Below the pieces are notes generated by a model. It did not search any database. It saw nothing but the letters and a program-made list of their open reading frames with translations, and was not told the origin of the DNA. Below are positions 35,487-43,723 of a stretch of 64,000 nucleotides of DNA, piece by piece (position 1 is the stretch's first letter; every line of letters begins with the position of its first letter). Source of the stretch: Chitinophaga flava. Lineage in GTDB: Bacteria; Bacteroidota; Bacteroidia; Chitinophagales; Chitinophagaceae. The stretch lies in contig NZ_QFFJ01000001.1 in assembly GCF_003308995.1 (NCBI RefSeq), positions 3,782,001 to 3,846,000 of the forward strand. The letters run 5' to 3'. Made by a program: the position numbers and the translations under genes.

Positions 35487-35515
35487 TATATCCTGCTTAC
35501 TAAAACATACCTTTT

Positions 35516-36901
35516 TTGAGAAAGTTGATCCCGTTTTTAATGGCTTTTTGGCTGTTACCGGCATTGCTATATGCACAGCGCGGTAACAAACAATCGCGCG
35601 CGGCACTTGAGAATCGTAAACAAGAGCTGTTGAAGGAAATTCAGGAAGCTACCCGCGCCCTGCAGTCAACGCGCAAGTCCACCAAACAAAACCTGGGACT
35701 GCAAAAGGAACTACAGCAGAAAATAGAAAACCGTAATGCTCAGATCAGAAGCATTAACCAGGAAATAAACCAGATAGATGGCGATATCAGTAATACTAAC
35801 GATAACGTACAAACGCTGGAGAAAGAAGTGGATTCTTTGCGTGCCCGTTATGCGCAACTGATCGTGTACGCCTATAAAACCAAACGGGAGTACGATGTAC
35901 TTAATTTCCTGTTTTCGGCCACCAGTTTTAACGATGCACTCCGCCGTTACCACTACCTGCGGCAATACCGCGAAAACAGGCGCCGTCAGGCAGAAAACCT
36001 GCTGGCCACCAAAGAACAGCTGGGACAGAAACTGCAAAGCCTGGAGCAACAGCGGGCACAGAAAGCAGGCGCATTATACTCCGAACAAAAGGTAAGAGGC
36101 ACACTGATCGCCGACAAAAAAGAAACAGACCAGACGATCGTTCAACTGCAGGAGCAGGAGAAACAAATACAGCAAAACCTGGAGCAAAGCAGGGCAGAAG
36201 CCCGCCAGGTAGACAAGGCCATTCAAAATGCTATCCGCCGGGAGATAGAAGAAGCCCGCAAGAGAGAGCTGGCTGCAGCGGCAGCACGTAAACGGAAGGC
36301 AGAAGCCAAACGGAAAGCACAGCTGGCTGCCCGGGAAGCTGCCCGTAAAAAGGCATTGGCAGCCGCTAAAAAAGCAGGTCATAAACCTCCTAAAATAACC
36401 GTACCTGAAAAAGACGACGACGATGACGATCCTCCTGTAAAAGAAACGCCTAAAGAAGATGTACTGGCTGCAACGCCTGAAGCATTGTCATTGTCACGTG
36501 ATTTCGAAGCTAACCGCGGAAGGCTTCCCTGGCCGGTAGATGCCGGCAGGATCTCTGGCCGCTTTGGTACCAGCTCAGTAGGAAAAGTACAGGTAGAACA
36601 CAATGGTATCGTGATAACAACATCCAGAGGGGCAGCTGTAAAAGCGATCTTTGATGGAGAAGTGATAATGGTATTCAGTGTTCCGGGCGCAGGATATATG
36701 GTTACCCTGCGCCACGGAAAGTATTTTACCAACTATGTAAGGCTGGTGGATGTGCGTGTTAAAAAAGGCATGGCAGTAAAACGTGGCCACGTGTTGGGAG
36801 CAGCTGCCGGCAGTGCTGTAGCCAGCAATGGTGAAATAGAATTACAGATTTACCGTAATATGGTGCTGCAGAACCCCGAACGGTGGATACGCCATCGTTA
36901 A
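35516..36901 (+). CDS. EnvC-like murein hydrolase activator, degenerate LytM domain (copy 2, TTG start)
   Basis: 461 aa and clearly a tandem paralogue of the preceding gene, with the same order: signal peptide, coiled coil, Ala/Lys-rich basic stretch, acidic linker (EKDDDDDDPP), LytM-type domain. Again no metal ligands: VEHNGIVIT, NYVRL and IELQIY replace HxxxD, YAHL and HLHFE. The start is TTG at 35516: it gives MRKLIPFLMAFWLLPALLYAQ, which matches the signal peptide of copy 1, whereas the first ATG (35540) would remove the positive charges. Its stop codon overlaps the stop of the convergent bshA. Confidence 0.88.
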   Translation: MRKLIPFLMAFWLLPALLYAQRGNKQSRAALENRKQELLKEIQEATRALQSTRKSTKQNLGLQKELQQKIENRNAQIRSINQEINQIDGDISNTNDNVQTLEKEVDSLRARYAQLIVYAYKTKREYDVLNFLFSATSFNDALRRYHYLRQYRENRRRQAENLLATKEQLGQKLQSLEQQRAQKAGALYSEQKVRGTLIADKKETDQTIVQLQEQEKQIQQNLEQSRAEARQVDKAIQNAIRREIEEARKRELAAAAARKRKAEAKRKAQLAAREAARKKALAAAKKAGHKPPKITVPEKDDDDDDPPVKETPKEDVLAATPEALSLSRDFEANRGRLPWPVDAGRISGRFGTSSVGKVQVEHNGIVITTSRGAAVKAIFDGEVIMVFSVPGAGYMVTLRHGKYFTNYVRLVDVRVKKGMAVKRGHVLGAAAGSAVASNGEIELQIYRNMVLQNPERWIRHR

Positions 36902-38049
36902 TGCAACTGTGCCTGCTGCAGTGCCTGTTGCTGTAACACCTGCTCGTACAATGCCTCGTACTGCGGGATAATGTTGTCGATATGAAAACGCAGTGCCTGT
37001 GTCAATGCTCCCTTGCGGACTTTAGCCAGCAGTTCATCATCCTGCAGTAGTTTTAATGCATTGGCAGCCATACCGTCTACATCTCCAACATCACTCATAT
37101 AACCGGTCTGACCTGGAATATTGATTTCCGGAAGACCGCCGGCGTTGGAGGAAATAACTGGTACCTGGGCAGCCATCGCTTCGAGGGCAGCCAGACCAAA
37201 ACTTTCATAGTCAGATGGCAACAGGAAGAGGTCGCTGATCGACATTACATCTTCCAACTGTTCCTGTTTACCCACAAATCTTACATCTTCACAAATACCC
37301 AGGTCACGGCAAAGGCATTCGATGGAGGGTCTGTCGGGTCCATCTCCCACCAGCAGTAATTTGGCAGGTATCTTTTCTCTCACTTTAGCAAAAACCTTTA
37401 CTACATCTGGCACCCTTTTTACCTTACGGAAATTGGACACATGGAGTAATATCTTTTCGCCATTGGGAGCGATGGCATTGCGGAAATGAGGCATCTCGCG
37501 GCGACGGAAGCGTTGTGTGTCCACAAAGTTGTAGATCACTGAGATGTCTTTTTCTATCTGGAAATACTTGTAGGTCTCGTCCCGGAGGTTTTCAGACACG
37601 GCTGTGATGGCATCAGACTCGTTGATAGAGAAAGTTACCACCGGCGCGTAGGTCTTGTCTTTACCTACCAGTGTAATATCGGTACCGTGAAGTGTGGTGA
37701 TAAATGGCACCACCCTGCCTTGTTTGCTGACGATCTGTTTGGCCATATATGCCGTGGAGGCGTGTGGGATCGCATAGTGCACGTGGAGCAGGTCCAGTTT
37801 CTGATTAAGGATTACATCCACCATGGTGCTGCTGAGGGCAGATTCATAAGGCGGAAAATCGAAGAGAGGATAGGTAGGGACCTGTACCTCGTGGTAATAT
37901 ATGTTGGCGTGAAATGCATTGAGCCTTACCGGTTGCTGGTACGTAATAAAATGTACCATGTGGCCTTTGTCTGCCAGGGCCTTGCCCAGCTCGGTTGCCA
38001 ATACTCCACTACCACCGTATGTAGGATAACATACAATTCCTATACGCAT
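36898..38049 (-). CDS. bshA: N-acetyl-alpha-D-glucosaminyl L-malate synthase BshA
   Basis: GT4 glycosyltransferase that makes GlcNAc-malate from UDP-GlcNAc and malate, the first step to bacillithiol, the low-molecular-weight thiol of many Bacteroidota. 383 aa from the start MRIGIVCYPTYGGSGVLATE; the 35 upstream codons have no counterpart. BshA marks: that Gly-rich start, YAIPHASTAYMAKQI, TTLHGTDITLVG, VGDGPDRPSIECL, and ESFGLAALEAMA with the nucleotide-sugar-binding Glu residues. bshB and bshC are not in the window. Confidence 0.93.
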   Translation of the reverse strand: MRIGIVCYPTYGGSGVLATELGKALADKGHMVHFITYQQPVRLNAFHANIYYHEVQVPTYPLFDFPPYESALSSTMVDVILNQKLDLLHVHYAIPHASTAYMAKQIVSKQGRVVPFITTLHGTDITLVGKDKTYAPVVTFSINESDAITAVSENLRDETYKYFQIEKDISVIYNFVDTQRFRRREMPHFRNAIAPNGEKILLHVSNFRKVKRVPDVVKVFAKVREKIPAKLLLVGDGPDRPSIECLCRDLGICEDVRFVGKQEQLEDVMSISDLFLLPSDYESFGLAALEAMAAQVPVISSNAGGLPEINIPGQTGYMSDVGDVDGMAANALKLLQDDELLAKVRKGALTQALRFHIDNIIPQYEALYEQVLQQQALQQAQLH

Positions 38050-38239
38050 GATCTTTTTTTTAACGAACGGAAAGCGATGAGTAAAAAGGCCCTGTTGTAA
38101 ATGTGTGCCAGCGGCCAGATTACTTCGTATACGAAGGTAACGCTGAATTTTCAATTAGCGGAGGCCCGAAAACCATTTATTTGTTATTTGTAAGAACACT
38201 GCCAATTAATTAGTTTTATTGCAAAATACAGCCGCTTAT

Positions 38240-39613
38240 ATGAGAAAACACCTTTTGCCAATCGCGCTTACCTGCCTCCTGCCGGTAGTGAGCATGGCGC
38301 AACAACAGGATTCCCTTGTTTTAAGACAGATGGCCGATGAAGTACTGAGAAATAGTACTGCTTATGAAAACCTCCGTACACTGACCAAAACCGTTGGTGG
38401 CAGGCTGGCGGGTTCCCCTCAGATGGCCAAGGCAGAGCAATGGGGTGTGAAAGCCCTGAAAGCTGCCGGAGCAGACACCGTGTACCTGCAGGAATGTATG
38501 GTGCCCCACTGGGTAAGAGGTGAAAAGGAAGAAGCTCGTATCGTATCCAAGCTCCGCGATTTTGTACCACCGCTGAATATACTGGCCCTCGGTAATTCAG
38601 TAGGTACAGGCAAGGCCGGCCTTACCGCTCCGGTACTGGAAGTAGCTTCCTTTGAAGACCTGGAAGCCAAAAAAGACCAGGTGAAAGGAAAGATCGTTTT
38701 TTATAACTACCATTTTAAACCAGAGTTCGTCAAGACTTTTCTCTCTTATCGTGACGCAGTTATATACAGAGGACAGGGCGCCAGCAGGGCCGCGAAATAC
38801 GGTGCCGTGGCGATAATCCTGCGTTCCATGACACATGGCGCCTATAACTTCCCTCATACCGGCGGCATGTCTTATGACAGTGCCTACCCTAAAATCCCGG
38901 CAGTTGCCATCGGATTACAGGATGCAGACCGCCTGAGCAGCCGGCTTAAAAAAGATAATTCTGCCCAGGTATACCTGCGCACCAATTGTCAGATGCTGAA
39001 GGATACCATCGGGCACAACGTGATCGGGGAAATCCGCGGTAGCAAATATCCGGATCAGTTTATCACCGTTGGCGGCCACCTCGATTCCTGGGACGTTAAC
39101 GAAGGCGCACATGATGACGGCGCCGGTTGTGTACAGTCTATTGAAGCTCTACGCACTTTCAAAGCAATGGGCCTCAAACCTGCACGTACCATACGTGTAG
39201 TGCTGTTTGCCAACGAAGAAAACGGTACCCGCGGTGGTAGAAAATATGCCCAGCTGGCCAAACAAAGAAATGAACAGCATGTTTTTGCACTGGAAAGCGA
39301 TGCCGGCGGTTTCGCGCCCCGTGGTTTTACCTCCACCATGCCAGCTGATAAAAAAGCAAAGCTGCTGAGCTGGAAGCCACTGCTGGAGCCTTATGGCTTC
39401 TATGACCTGGATGGCGAAGGTGGTGGTGCCGATATTGGCCATCTGCATCAGGCCCTCGGCACACCGATGGCCGAACTTTATCCGGATACACAACGTTATT
39501 TTGATGTTCATCATGCTGCCAATGATGTGTTTGAAGCTGTCAATAAACGTGAACTGGAATTGGGTGCCATGGGTATGGCCGGCCTGATTTATCTGGTAGA
39601 TCTTTATTTTTGA
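38240..39613 (+). CDS. Secreted M28 family zinc aminopeptidase
   Basis: 457 aa from MRKHLLPIALTCLLPVVSMAQQ, a clear signal peptide (the TTG at 38219 would add an unneeded prefix). A PA (protease-associated) domain occupies roughly 120-260 (VKGKIVFYNYHF, GAVAIILRSMTHG). The M28 catalytic domain follows, with Zn-binding His/Asp in TVGGHLDSWDVNEGAHDDGAG, the catalytic Glu in FANEENGTRGG, a further ligand in ESDAGGF, and the final His in VHHAANDVFEAV. Probably a periplasmic or secreted peptidase in peptide nutrition. The small membrane protein gene follows by 25 bp. Confidence 0.93.
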   Translation: MRKHLLPIALTCLLPVVSMAQQQDSLVLRQMADEVLRNSTAYENLRTLTKTVGGRLAGSPQMAKAEQWGVKALKAAGADTVYLQECMVPHWVRGEKEEARIVSKLRDFVPPLNILALGNSVGTGKAGLTAPVLEVASFEDLEAKKDQVKGKIVFYNYHFKPEFVKTFLSYRDAVIYRGQGASRAAKYGAVAIILRSMTHGAYNFPHTGGMSYDSAYPKIPAVAIGLQDADRLSSRLKKDNSAQVYLRTNCQMLKDTIGHNVIGEIRGSKYPDQFITVGGHLDSWDVNEGAHDDGAGCVQSIEALRTFKAMGLKPARTIRVVLFANEENGTRGGRKYAQLAKQRNEQHVFALESDAGGFAPRGFTSTMPADKKAKLLSWKPLLEPYGFYDLDGEGGGADIGHLHQALGTPMAELYPDTQRYFDVHHAANDVFEAVNKRELELGAMGMAGLIYLVDLYF

Positions 39614-39638
39614 TCATAATCACTACTAAACTATACAC

Positions 39639-40028
39639 ATGGGCCGGTTTATTTTTATTATTGTCTCTATCATTATCCTGGTACTGGGCGGCATTGTCTT
39701 TTACAAATTTTACTTTGTATTCGGTAAAGGAGTAAAGGCGGGAGAGCTCAACTATTTTGTAGAGAAAGGCTATATCTTCAAAACCTATGAAGGTAAATTG
39801 ATTCAGTCAGGCTATAAAGGCCGTGCAGCCGGAACAATCCAATCCAACGAATTTCAGTTTTCTGTGGCAGATGAGCGGATTGCCCAACAGCTGATGATGG
39901 CCAGCGGTAAAACGGTGGAGCTGCATTACAAGGAATACCTGGGCGCATTGCCCTGGCGTGGTTACAGCCCGTTTATTGTAGACAGTGTGATCAGCGTGAG
40001 AGAACCGATCAGCAGGGACCTGCCATAA
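39639..40028 (+). CDS. Small membrane-anchored protein, unknown function
   Basis: 129 aa: one N-terminal TM helix (MGRFIFIIVSIIILVLGGIVFY), then about 100 soluble residues including GKGVKAGELNYFVEKGYIFKTYEGKLIQSG and VELHYKEYLGALPWRGYSPFIVDSV. I know similar uncharacterised short proteins from Bacteroidota but no function. Topology suggests the soluble part is outside the cytoplasm. It follows the M28 gene by 25 bp, so is probably co-transcribed, and ends at a strong terminator. Confidence 0.75.
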   Translation: MGRFIFIIVSIIILVLGGIVFYKFYFVFGKGVKAGELNYFVEKGYIFKTYEGKLIQSGYKGRAAGTIQSNEFQFSVADERIAQQLMMASGKTVELHYKEYLGALPWRGYSPFIVDSVISVREPISRDLP

Positions 40029-40041
40029 ATAATGAATGACT

Positions 40042-40088
40042 ATAAAAGACGAAGCCCTAAGCATCCTGCTTAGGGCTTCGTCTTTTAT
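40042..40088. terminator. Perfect 22-bp bidirectional terminator hairpin
   Basis: The arms 40042-40063 and 40067-40088 are exact reverse complements over 22 bp with a 3-nt loop (TCC). It sits between convergent stops at 40028 (+) and 40102 (-). Confidence 0.88.
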
Positions 40089-40101
40089 GTAATTAGCTTC
40101 G

Positions 40102-40815
40102 TTATGCGGGGACAGCGTAGAGTAAAAATATTGCTGGCCGTTTATGCAGGTCCGGCAAGGCTTTTCGCCATTCCCGGATGGTTTTTGTTTTGATATATTC
40201 TGCCGGGCCGGTGATATCAGCGGCAATACACAGCCGGGTATGGTCTTTACAGTGGTCCAGAATGTCCTTCAGCAGCAGGTTGTTGCGGTAAGGTGTTTCT
40301 ATAAACAACTGGGTTTGTTTTTTTCTTTCAGATTCGTCTTCCAGTTGCCGTAATGCTTTTCCTCTTTCGGGCCCTTTGATAGGCAGATAGCCGGTAAACT
40401 GGAAGTTCTGGCCATTCATACCAGAGGCCATCAGGGCCAGCAGGATGGAGTTGGGTCCTACCATGGGTATTACCCGGGCATCGATACTGTGGGCGGCCTG
40501 TACTACGAGATGACCAGGATCTGCGATGGCGGGGCATCCGGCTTCACTAAGGATACCGATATCTGTACCGGCCAGCAACAGCTTTTTGGCCAGAGCCACA
40601 TCCGGTGGCTGGTTTTCGTGCATGGGCAACAGCTGCAGTTCATCAATATTGATATTTCTATCCAGCGCTTTGAGATAACGGCGGGCAGTCCGCTCGTTTT
40701 CTACATAAAATACACGCAGTTCCTGCGCAATGGTAGTGATATAGGAAGGAATGCTGAACAGGGCGTCAGCGCTCAACACAGTCGGAATCAGGTACACTTT
40801 GCCTGTAGCACTCAT
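40102..40815 (-). CDS. RsmI-like SAM-dependent methyltransferase (tetrapyrrole methylase fold)
   Basis: 237 aa with the class III methylase fold shared by RsmI (16S rRNA C1402 2'-O-methyltransferase). Seen: KVYLIPTVLS at the start, the Gly-rich SAM loop GTDIGILSEAGCPAIADPG, MVGPNSILLALMASG, FTGYLPIKGPERGKAL, and QLFIETPYRNN. Many Bacteroidota carry this paralogue besides true RsmI; it is a little shorter and lacks the RsmI C-terminal helical part, so the target is not certain. Its ATG overlaps the stop of the upstream EI24 gene by one base. Confidence 0.85.
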   Translation of the reverse strand: MSATGKVYLIPTVLSADALFSIPSYITTIAQELRVFYVENERTARRYLKALDRNINIDELQLLPMHENQPPDVALAKKLLLAGTDIGILSEAGCPAIADPGHLVVQAAHSIDARVIPMVGPNSILLALMASGMNGQNFQFTGYLPIKGPERGKALRQLEDESERKKQTQLFIETPYRNNLLLKDILDHCKDHTRLCIAADITGPAEYIKTKTIREWRKALPDLHKRPAIFLLYAVPA

Positions 40816-41579
40816 TATATCAGTTTTTTATGTTGTAAATCTATGGTGGCTGCAATGACAGCATAAGACGGGGCCAGCATCCAGCCTAATACTGGTACCA
40901 GCATAAATATATAGAACACCATCCCGTTGCCCAGGGCCATACCCCGGTGCTGGCGGATAAACTGAATGCTCTGTGCCATACTCAGCTTGTGACGTTCACA
41001 GCTGTAGTCCATCATAGAGAAACCATAAAAATAAGCTTCTATGAAAAAGCCTATCATGGGCGTGATCCAGCCAACAACAGGAATAAACGAAACCACCAGC
41101 AGAACAAGAATAGCGGCAGTCTGGTATACGATATTACGGAATGACATCCGGATGCCCCGCCAGATATCCTGCCCCAGTTGTTTCCAGCTGAAGGGGAACT
41201 CACGGTATTCCAGGATCGCTTCTGTTTTTTCAGAGAGGTACGAAAAAACGGGGGAGGCTACTATCAGGAACAGGTATTTGAAATAGGAGAAATACCAGAA
41301 TACAAATATGATCCGCACCGAAAATGCTACGAGGATAAAAAGAAAACTTACCCAGCTGCTTTCCAGGTCCTGTACCCATTCTGTGATGTGCAGCAGTCGG
41401 GTTAGATATTCCACAAAATCGCCGGAATATCCCCAAACAAAATAGAATCCCGTAAAGAACAATAAGCAGTATATAATGCCGGGTATCAGAATCCACTTCC
41501 ACAACTTATGCTGCATAATGAACTGGTGGGCCTTTCCATATGCTTGAATAGCCGACAATACCTCTCTGAATGAAAACAA
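40815..41579 (-). CDS. EI24/CysZ-like membrane protein
   Basis: 254-aa integral membrane protein of the EI24 domain family, whose bacterial prototype CysZ imports sulfate. Hydrophobic segments occur at about residues 26-50, 70-110, 155-185 and 220-245. Conserved-looking parts are FLIVASPVFSYLSEKTEAILE, FIPVVGWITPMIGFFIEAYFYGFSMMDY and GNGMVFYIFMLVPVLGWMLAPSYAVIAAT. No sulfur genes are near, so sulfate transport is not implied. Stop and following ATG overlap as TAATG, which suggests translational coupling to the methyltransferase. Confidence 0.87.
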   Translation of the reverse strand: MFSFREVLSAIQAYGKAHQFIMQHKLWKWILIPGIIYCLLFFTGFYFVWGYSGDFVEYLTRLLHITEWVQDLESSWVSFLFILVAFSVRIIFVFWYFSYFKYLFLIVASPVFSYLSEKTEAILEYREFPFSWKQLGQDIWRGIRMSFRNIVYQTAAILVLLVVSFIPVVGWITPMIGFFIEAYFYGFSMMDYSCERHKLSMAQSIQFIRQHRGMALGNGMVFYIFMLVPVLGWMLAPSYAVIAATIDLQHKKLI

Positions 41580-41706
41580 CGCCTGAATGTTTTTTTAGTG
41601 ACAGAAAATATTTATCCCGAATGATTGAAGGATGAACGAAACTAAGGCAAAAATATTTTACTCCGGCCTGTATTTATGGAATTAATTGATTTTGCTGCAT
41701 TCATGA

Positions 41707-41739
41707 TAAAAAAAAACCGTGCAGCAATGCCACACGGTT
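41707..41739 (-). terminator. Terminator of the PorP/SprF-like gene
   Basis: On the minus strand AACCGTG pairs with CACGGTT around an 11-nt loop and is followed by a run of nine T. Confidence 0.8.
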
Positions 41740-41767
41740 GTGATATATTGATAAGTGACAGAGCTGA

Positions 41768-42781
41768 TTAGAAACGCGGACAAAGCGTTTTGTATTTGTT
41801 GTTCTCGTTTCTGGTATGGATATAAATCAGGGATATCTCCAGACCGCCGCGGGCGTTGGATGCAGGGCGCAGGCTAGATACGTTGGTATCATAGGTAAGC
41901 CCTACCTGGAAGCCTTTGAATTGCATGCCTACATAAGGGATGATCGCATCTTTCAGACGATACCAGCTACCCAGGAAAAGGGTAGTGGGGTTGTCGTCCA
42001 CATCATCGAGTGTGAAACCATAGGCGCCGCCAAAAGTGAATTCTGAAGCGGTGCTTTGTTTCATGTAAAGAATGCTGGTATGGAAACGGTCTTTCCCGTT
42101 AACCGGTACAGAACCACCACCATGGATGGTCCAGCGGTAGCTGAGACGGTTCTGGGTTTCGGCCATGAAAGATTCTACCGGCTGGGTGATATGGTAATAG
42201 GAAGCACCCAGGTAGATGTTGGATGATTCTCCGATCAAACCATTATATAAAATCCCGATGTTGGGATCGAAGTAGGATATTTTAGGATTTACCAGTGTTT
42301 CGTTGCTGGGAATCAATGGATTGTAGCCATTGTTATCCATCTGGTTTTCGAACTGGAGTTTGGTGTTGTCTATCCGTTTTTGTACCAGGGTACCTTGCAA
42401 GCCGATGGCAATGGTATGGTTGCCTTCCGGATCGAGACCTTTATGATAAGCCGTGCTGGCGGATAGATAGGTCGAAGTGAGTGCTCCGCCGCCACTTCTG
42501 TCGTATACCGCCATCAGCCCTACTCCCCAGATATCTGTATAGGAAATCACGTTTTTCAGGATGCCGAAGTCTATTGCAGCGGTACCAGTCACAAAGGGCG
42601 TAGAGATGCTGCGCCATTGGGAGCGGTAGTTGCCGGATAAACGATAATCACCTGAAAATAAACCTGTAAAGGCCGGATTGAGCGTAAGCGGAGAAGCAAA
42701 AAACTGAGAAAAGTGCGGATCCTGGGCCCGCAAAGAATTAATACATAAGAATATGGTCAAGAATAGTAAAGCTCTTTTCAT
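41768..42781 (-). CDS. PorP/SprF family type IX secretion outer membrane protein
   Basis: 337 aa beta-barrel protein. Signal peptide ending SLRAQD, followed by the family's PHFSQFFASPLTLNPAFTGLFSGDYRLSGNYRSQW. Later parts include DFGILKNVISYTDIWGVGLMAVYDRSGGGALTSTYLSASTAYHK in shape and VGLTYDTNVSSL near the end. Members work with large secreted adhesins such as SprB or with PorE. Chitinophaga-like genomes carry many copies, usually beside a large adhesin gene; none is next to this one. The C-terminus RNENNKYKTLCPRF is the usual short PorP ending. Confidence 0.9.
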   Translation of the reverse strand: MKRALLFLTIFLCINSLRAQDPHFSQFFASPLTLNPAFTGLFSGDYRLSGNYRSQWRSISTPFVTGTAAIDFGILKNVISYTDIWGVGLMAVYDRSGGGALTSTYLSASTAYHKGLDPEGNHTIAIGLQGTLVQKRIDNTKLQFENQMDNNGYNPLIPSNETLVNPKISYFDPNIGILYNGLIGESSNIYLGASYYHITQPVESFMAETQNRLSYRWTIHGGGSVPVNGKDRFHTSILYMKQSTASEFTFGGAYGFTLDDVDDNPTTLFLGSWYRLKDAIIPYVGMQFKGFQVGLTYDTNVSSLRPASNARGGLEISLIYIHTRNENNKYKTLCPRF

Positions 42782-42907
42782 ATGATAAGCTTAAAAGCAT
42801 AGGGTTTATGCAGTCGGGTGAAGGTACAGTAATTAAATCATATTTCAAATTAAATCCATGTGTAAAAATATTAATAATGGAATAATGCCTGATCTATTAA
42901 ATAAAAT

Positions 42908-42979
42908 TACGGATTTGGATATTTAGATGGTAGTGGAAATTCGTGTTACATCTACTACCATTAAACATCCAAATCCGTA
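42908..42979. terminator. Long imperfect hairpin after upp
   Basis: The arms 42908-42934 and 42954-42979 pair over 26 bp with one mismatch and one bulge. The left arm shares the 15-mer GATTTGGATATTTAG with the hairpin at 14019-14100. It lies 43 bp downstream of the upp stop on the minus strand. Confidence 0.6.
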
Positions 42980-43021
42980 TGCTGTAAGAGGAAGATCCTT
43001 TTATTTAACGTCCATTCCGGA

Positions 43022-43675
43022 TTATTGTTGCAATTTATTTCCGAAGGCCAGATCACCGGCATCACCGAGGCCCGGTACAATATAGCCTTTGGCGGTCAGT
43101 TCATCATCAATGTCACCAGCCCAGATAGTGATATTGGCTTTGCAGTTACGGATCACATACTCGATACCTACTGTGCAGGCGATAGCCACTACAAGGTGAA
43201 TGTGACTGGGTTTACCGATAGCTTCCAGATGTTCGATGGTTTTTACCAGCGATGCGCCGGTAGCCAGCATCGGATCAGACAGGATCAGCACCTGGCCTTC
43301 AATGGAAGGGCTGCTCACATATTCAAGGCTGATATCAAAAGAGCCGTCACGATTATGTTTACGATAAGCCGAAATGAAGGCATGGTCTGCCTTGTCAAAA
43401 TAATGCAGCAAACCCTGATGGAGCGCCAGTCCGGCCCTAAGGATGGTAGCCAGTACCGGTTGTTCTTTTAATACCCGGCAGTTAGCAATACCCATAGGCG
43501 TGGTCACTTCCTTCTCCACATATTCCAGCGTCTTACTGATTTCGTAGGCGGCTACTTCACCCACCCTTTCCATATTGCGACGGAAACGCATACGGTCCTG
43601 CTGAACTTCCGCATTTCTGATCTCGCTTAGCCATTCTCCAACCAGCGAATTTGTTTCACTTAAATTGATTATCAT
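43022..43675 (-). CDS. upp: Uracil phosphoribosyltransferase
   Basis: Pyrimidine salvage enzyme that makes UMP from uracil and PRPP. 217 aa. Marks: ATILRAGLALHQGLLHYFDKADHAFI, the PRPP loop VLILSDPMLATGASL, and the uracil-binding C-terminal YIVPGLGDAGDLAFGNK, all standard for UPRTase. Transcribed alone; about 50 bp past the start of the VWA gene lies upstream on the same strand. Confidence 0.97.
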   Translation of the reverse strand: MIINLSETNSLVGEWLSEIRNAEVQQDRMRFRRNMERVGEVAAYEISKTLEYVEKEVTTPMGIANCRVLKEQPVLATILRAGLALHQGLLHYFDKADHAFISAYRKHNRDGSFDISLEYVSSPSIEGQVLILSDPMLATGASLVKTIEHLEAIGKPSHIHLVVAIACTVGIEYVIRNCKANITIWAGDIDDELTAKGYIVPGLGDAGDLAFGNKLQQ

Positions 43676-43723
43676 ATTTCTGCTTCCCTTTGAGCCGGCA
43701 AATTACCGAAAATTCACGGAAAC

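Noticed and set aside
35516..36901. Active M23 endopeptidase
   Set aside because: The metal-binding His and Asp residues of the LytM domain are absent in both this protein and the preceding paralogue.
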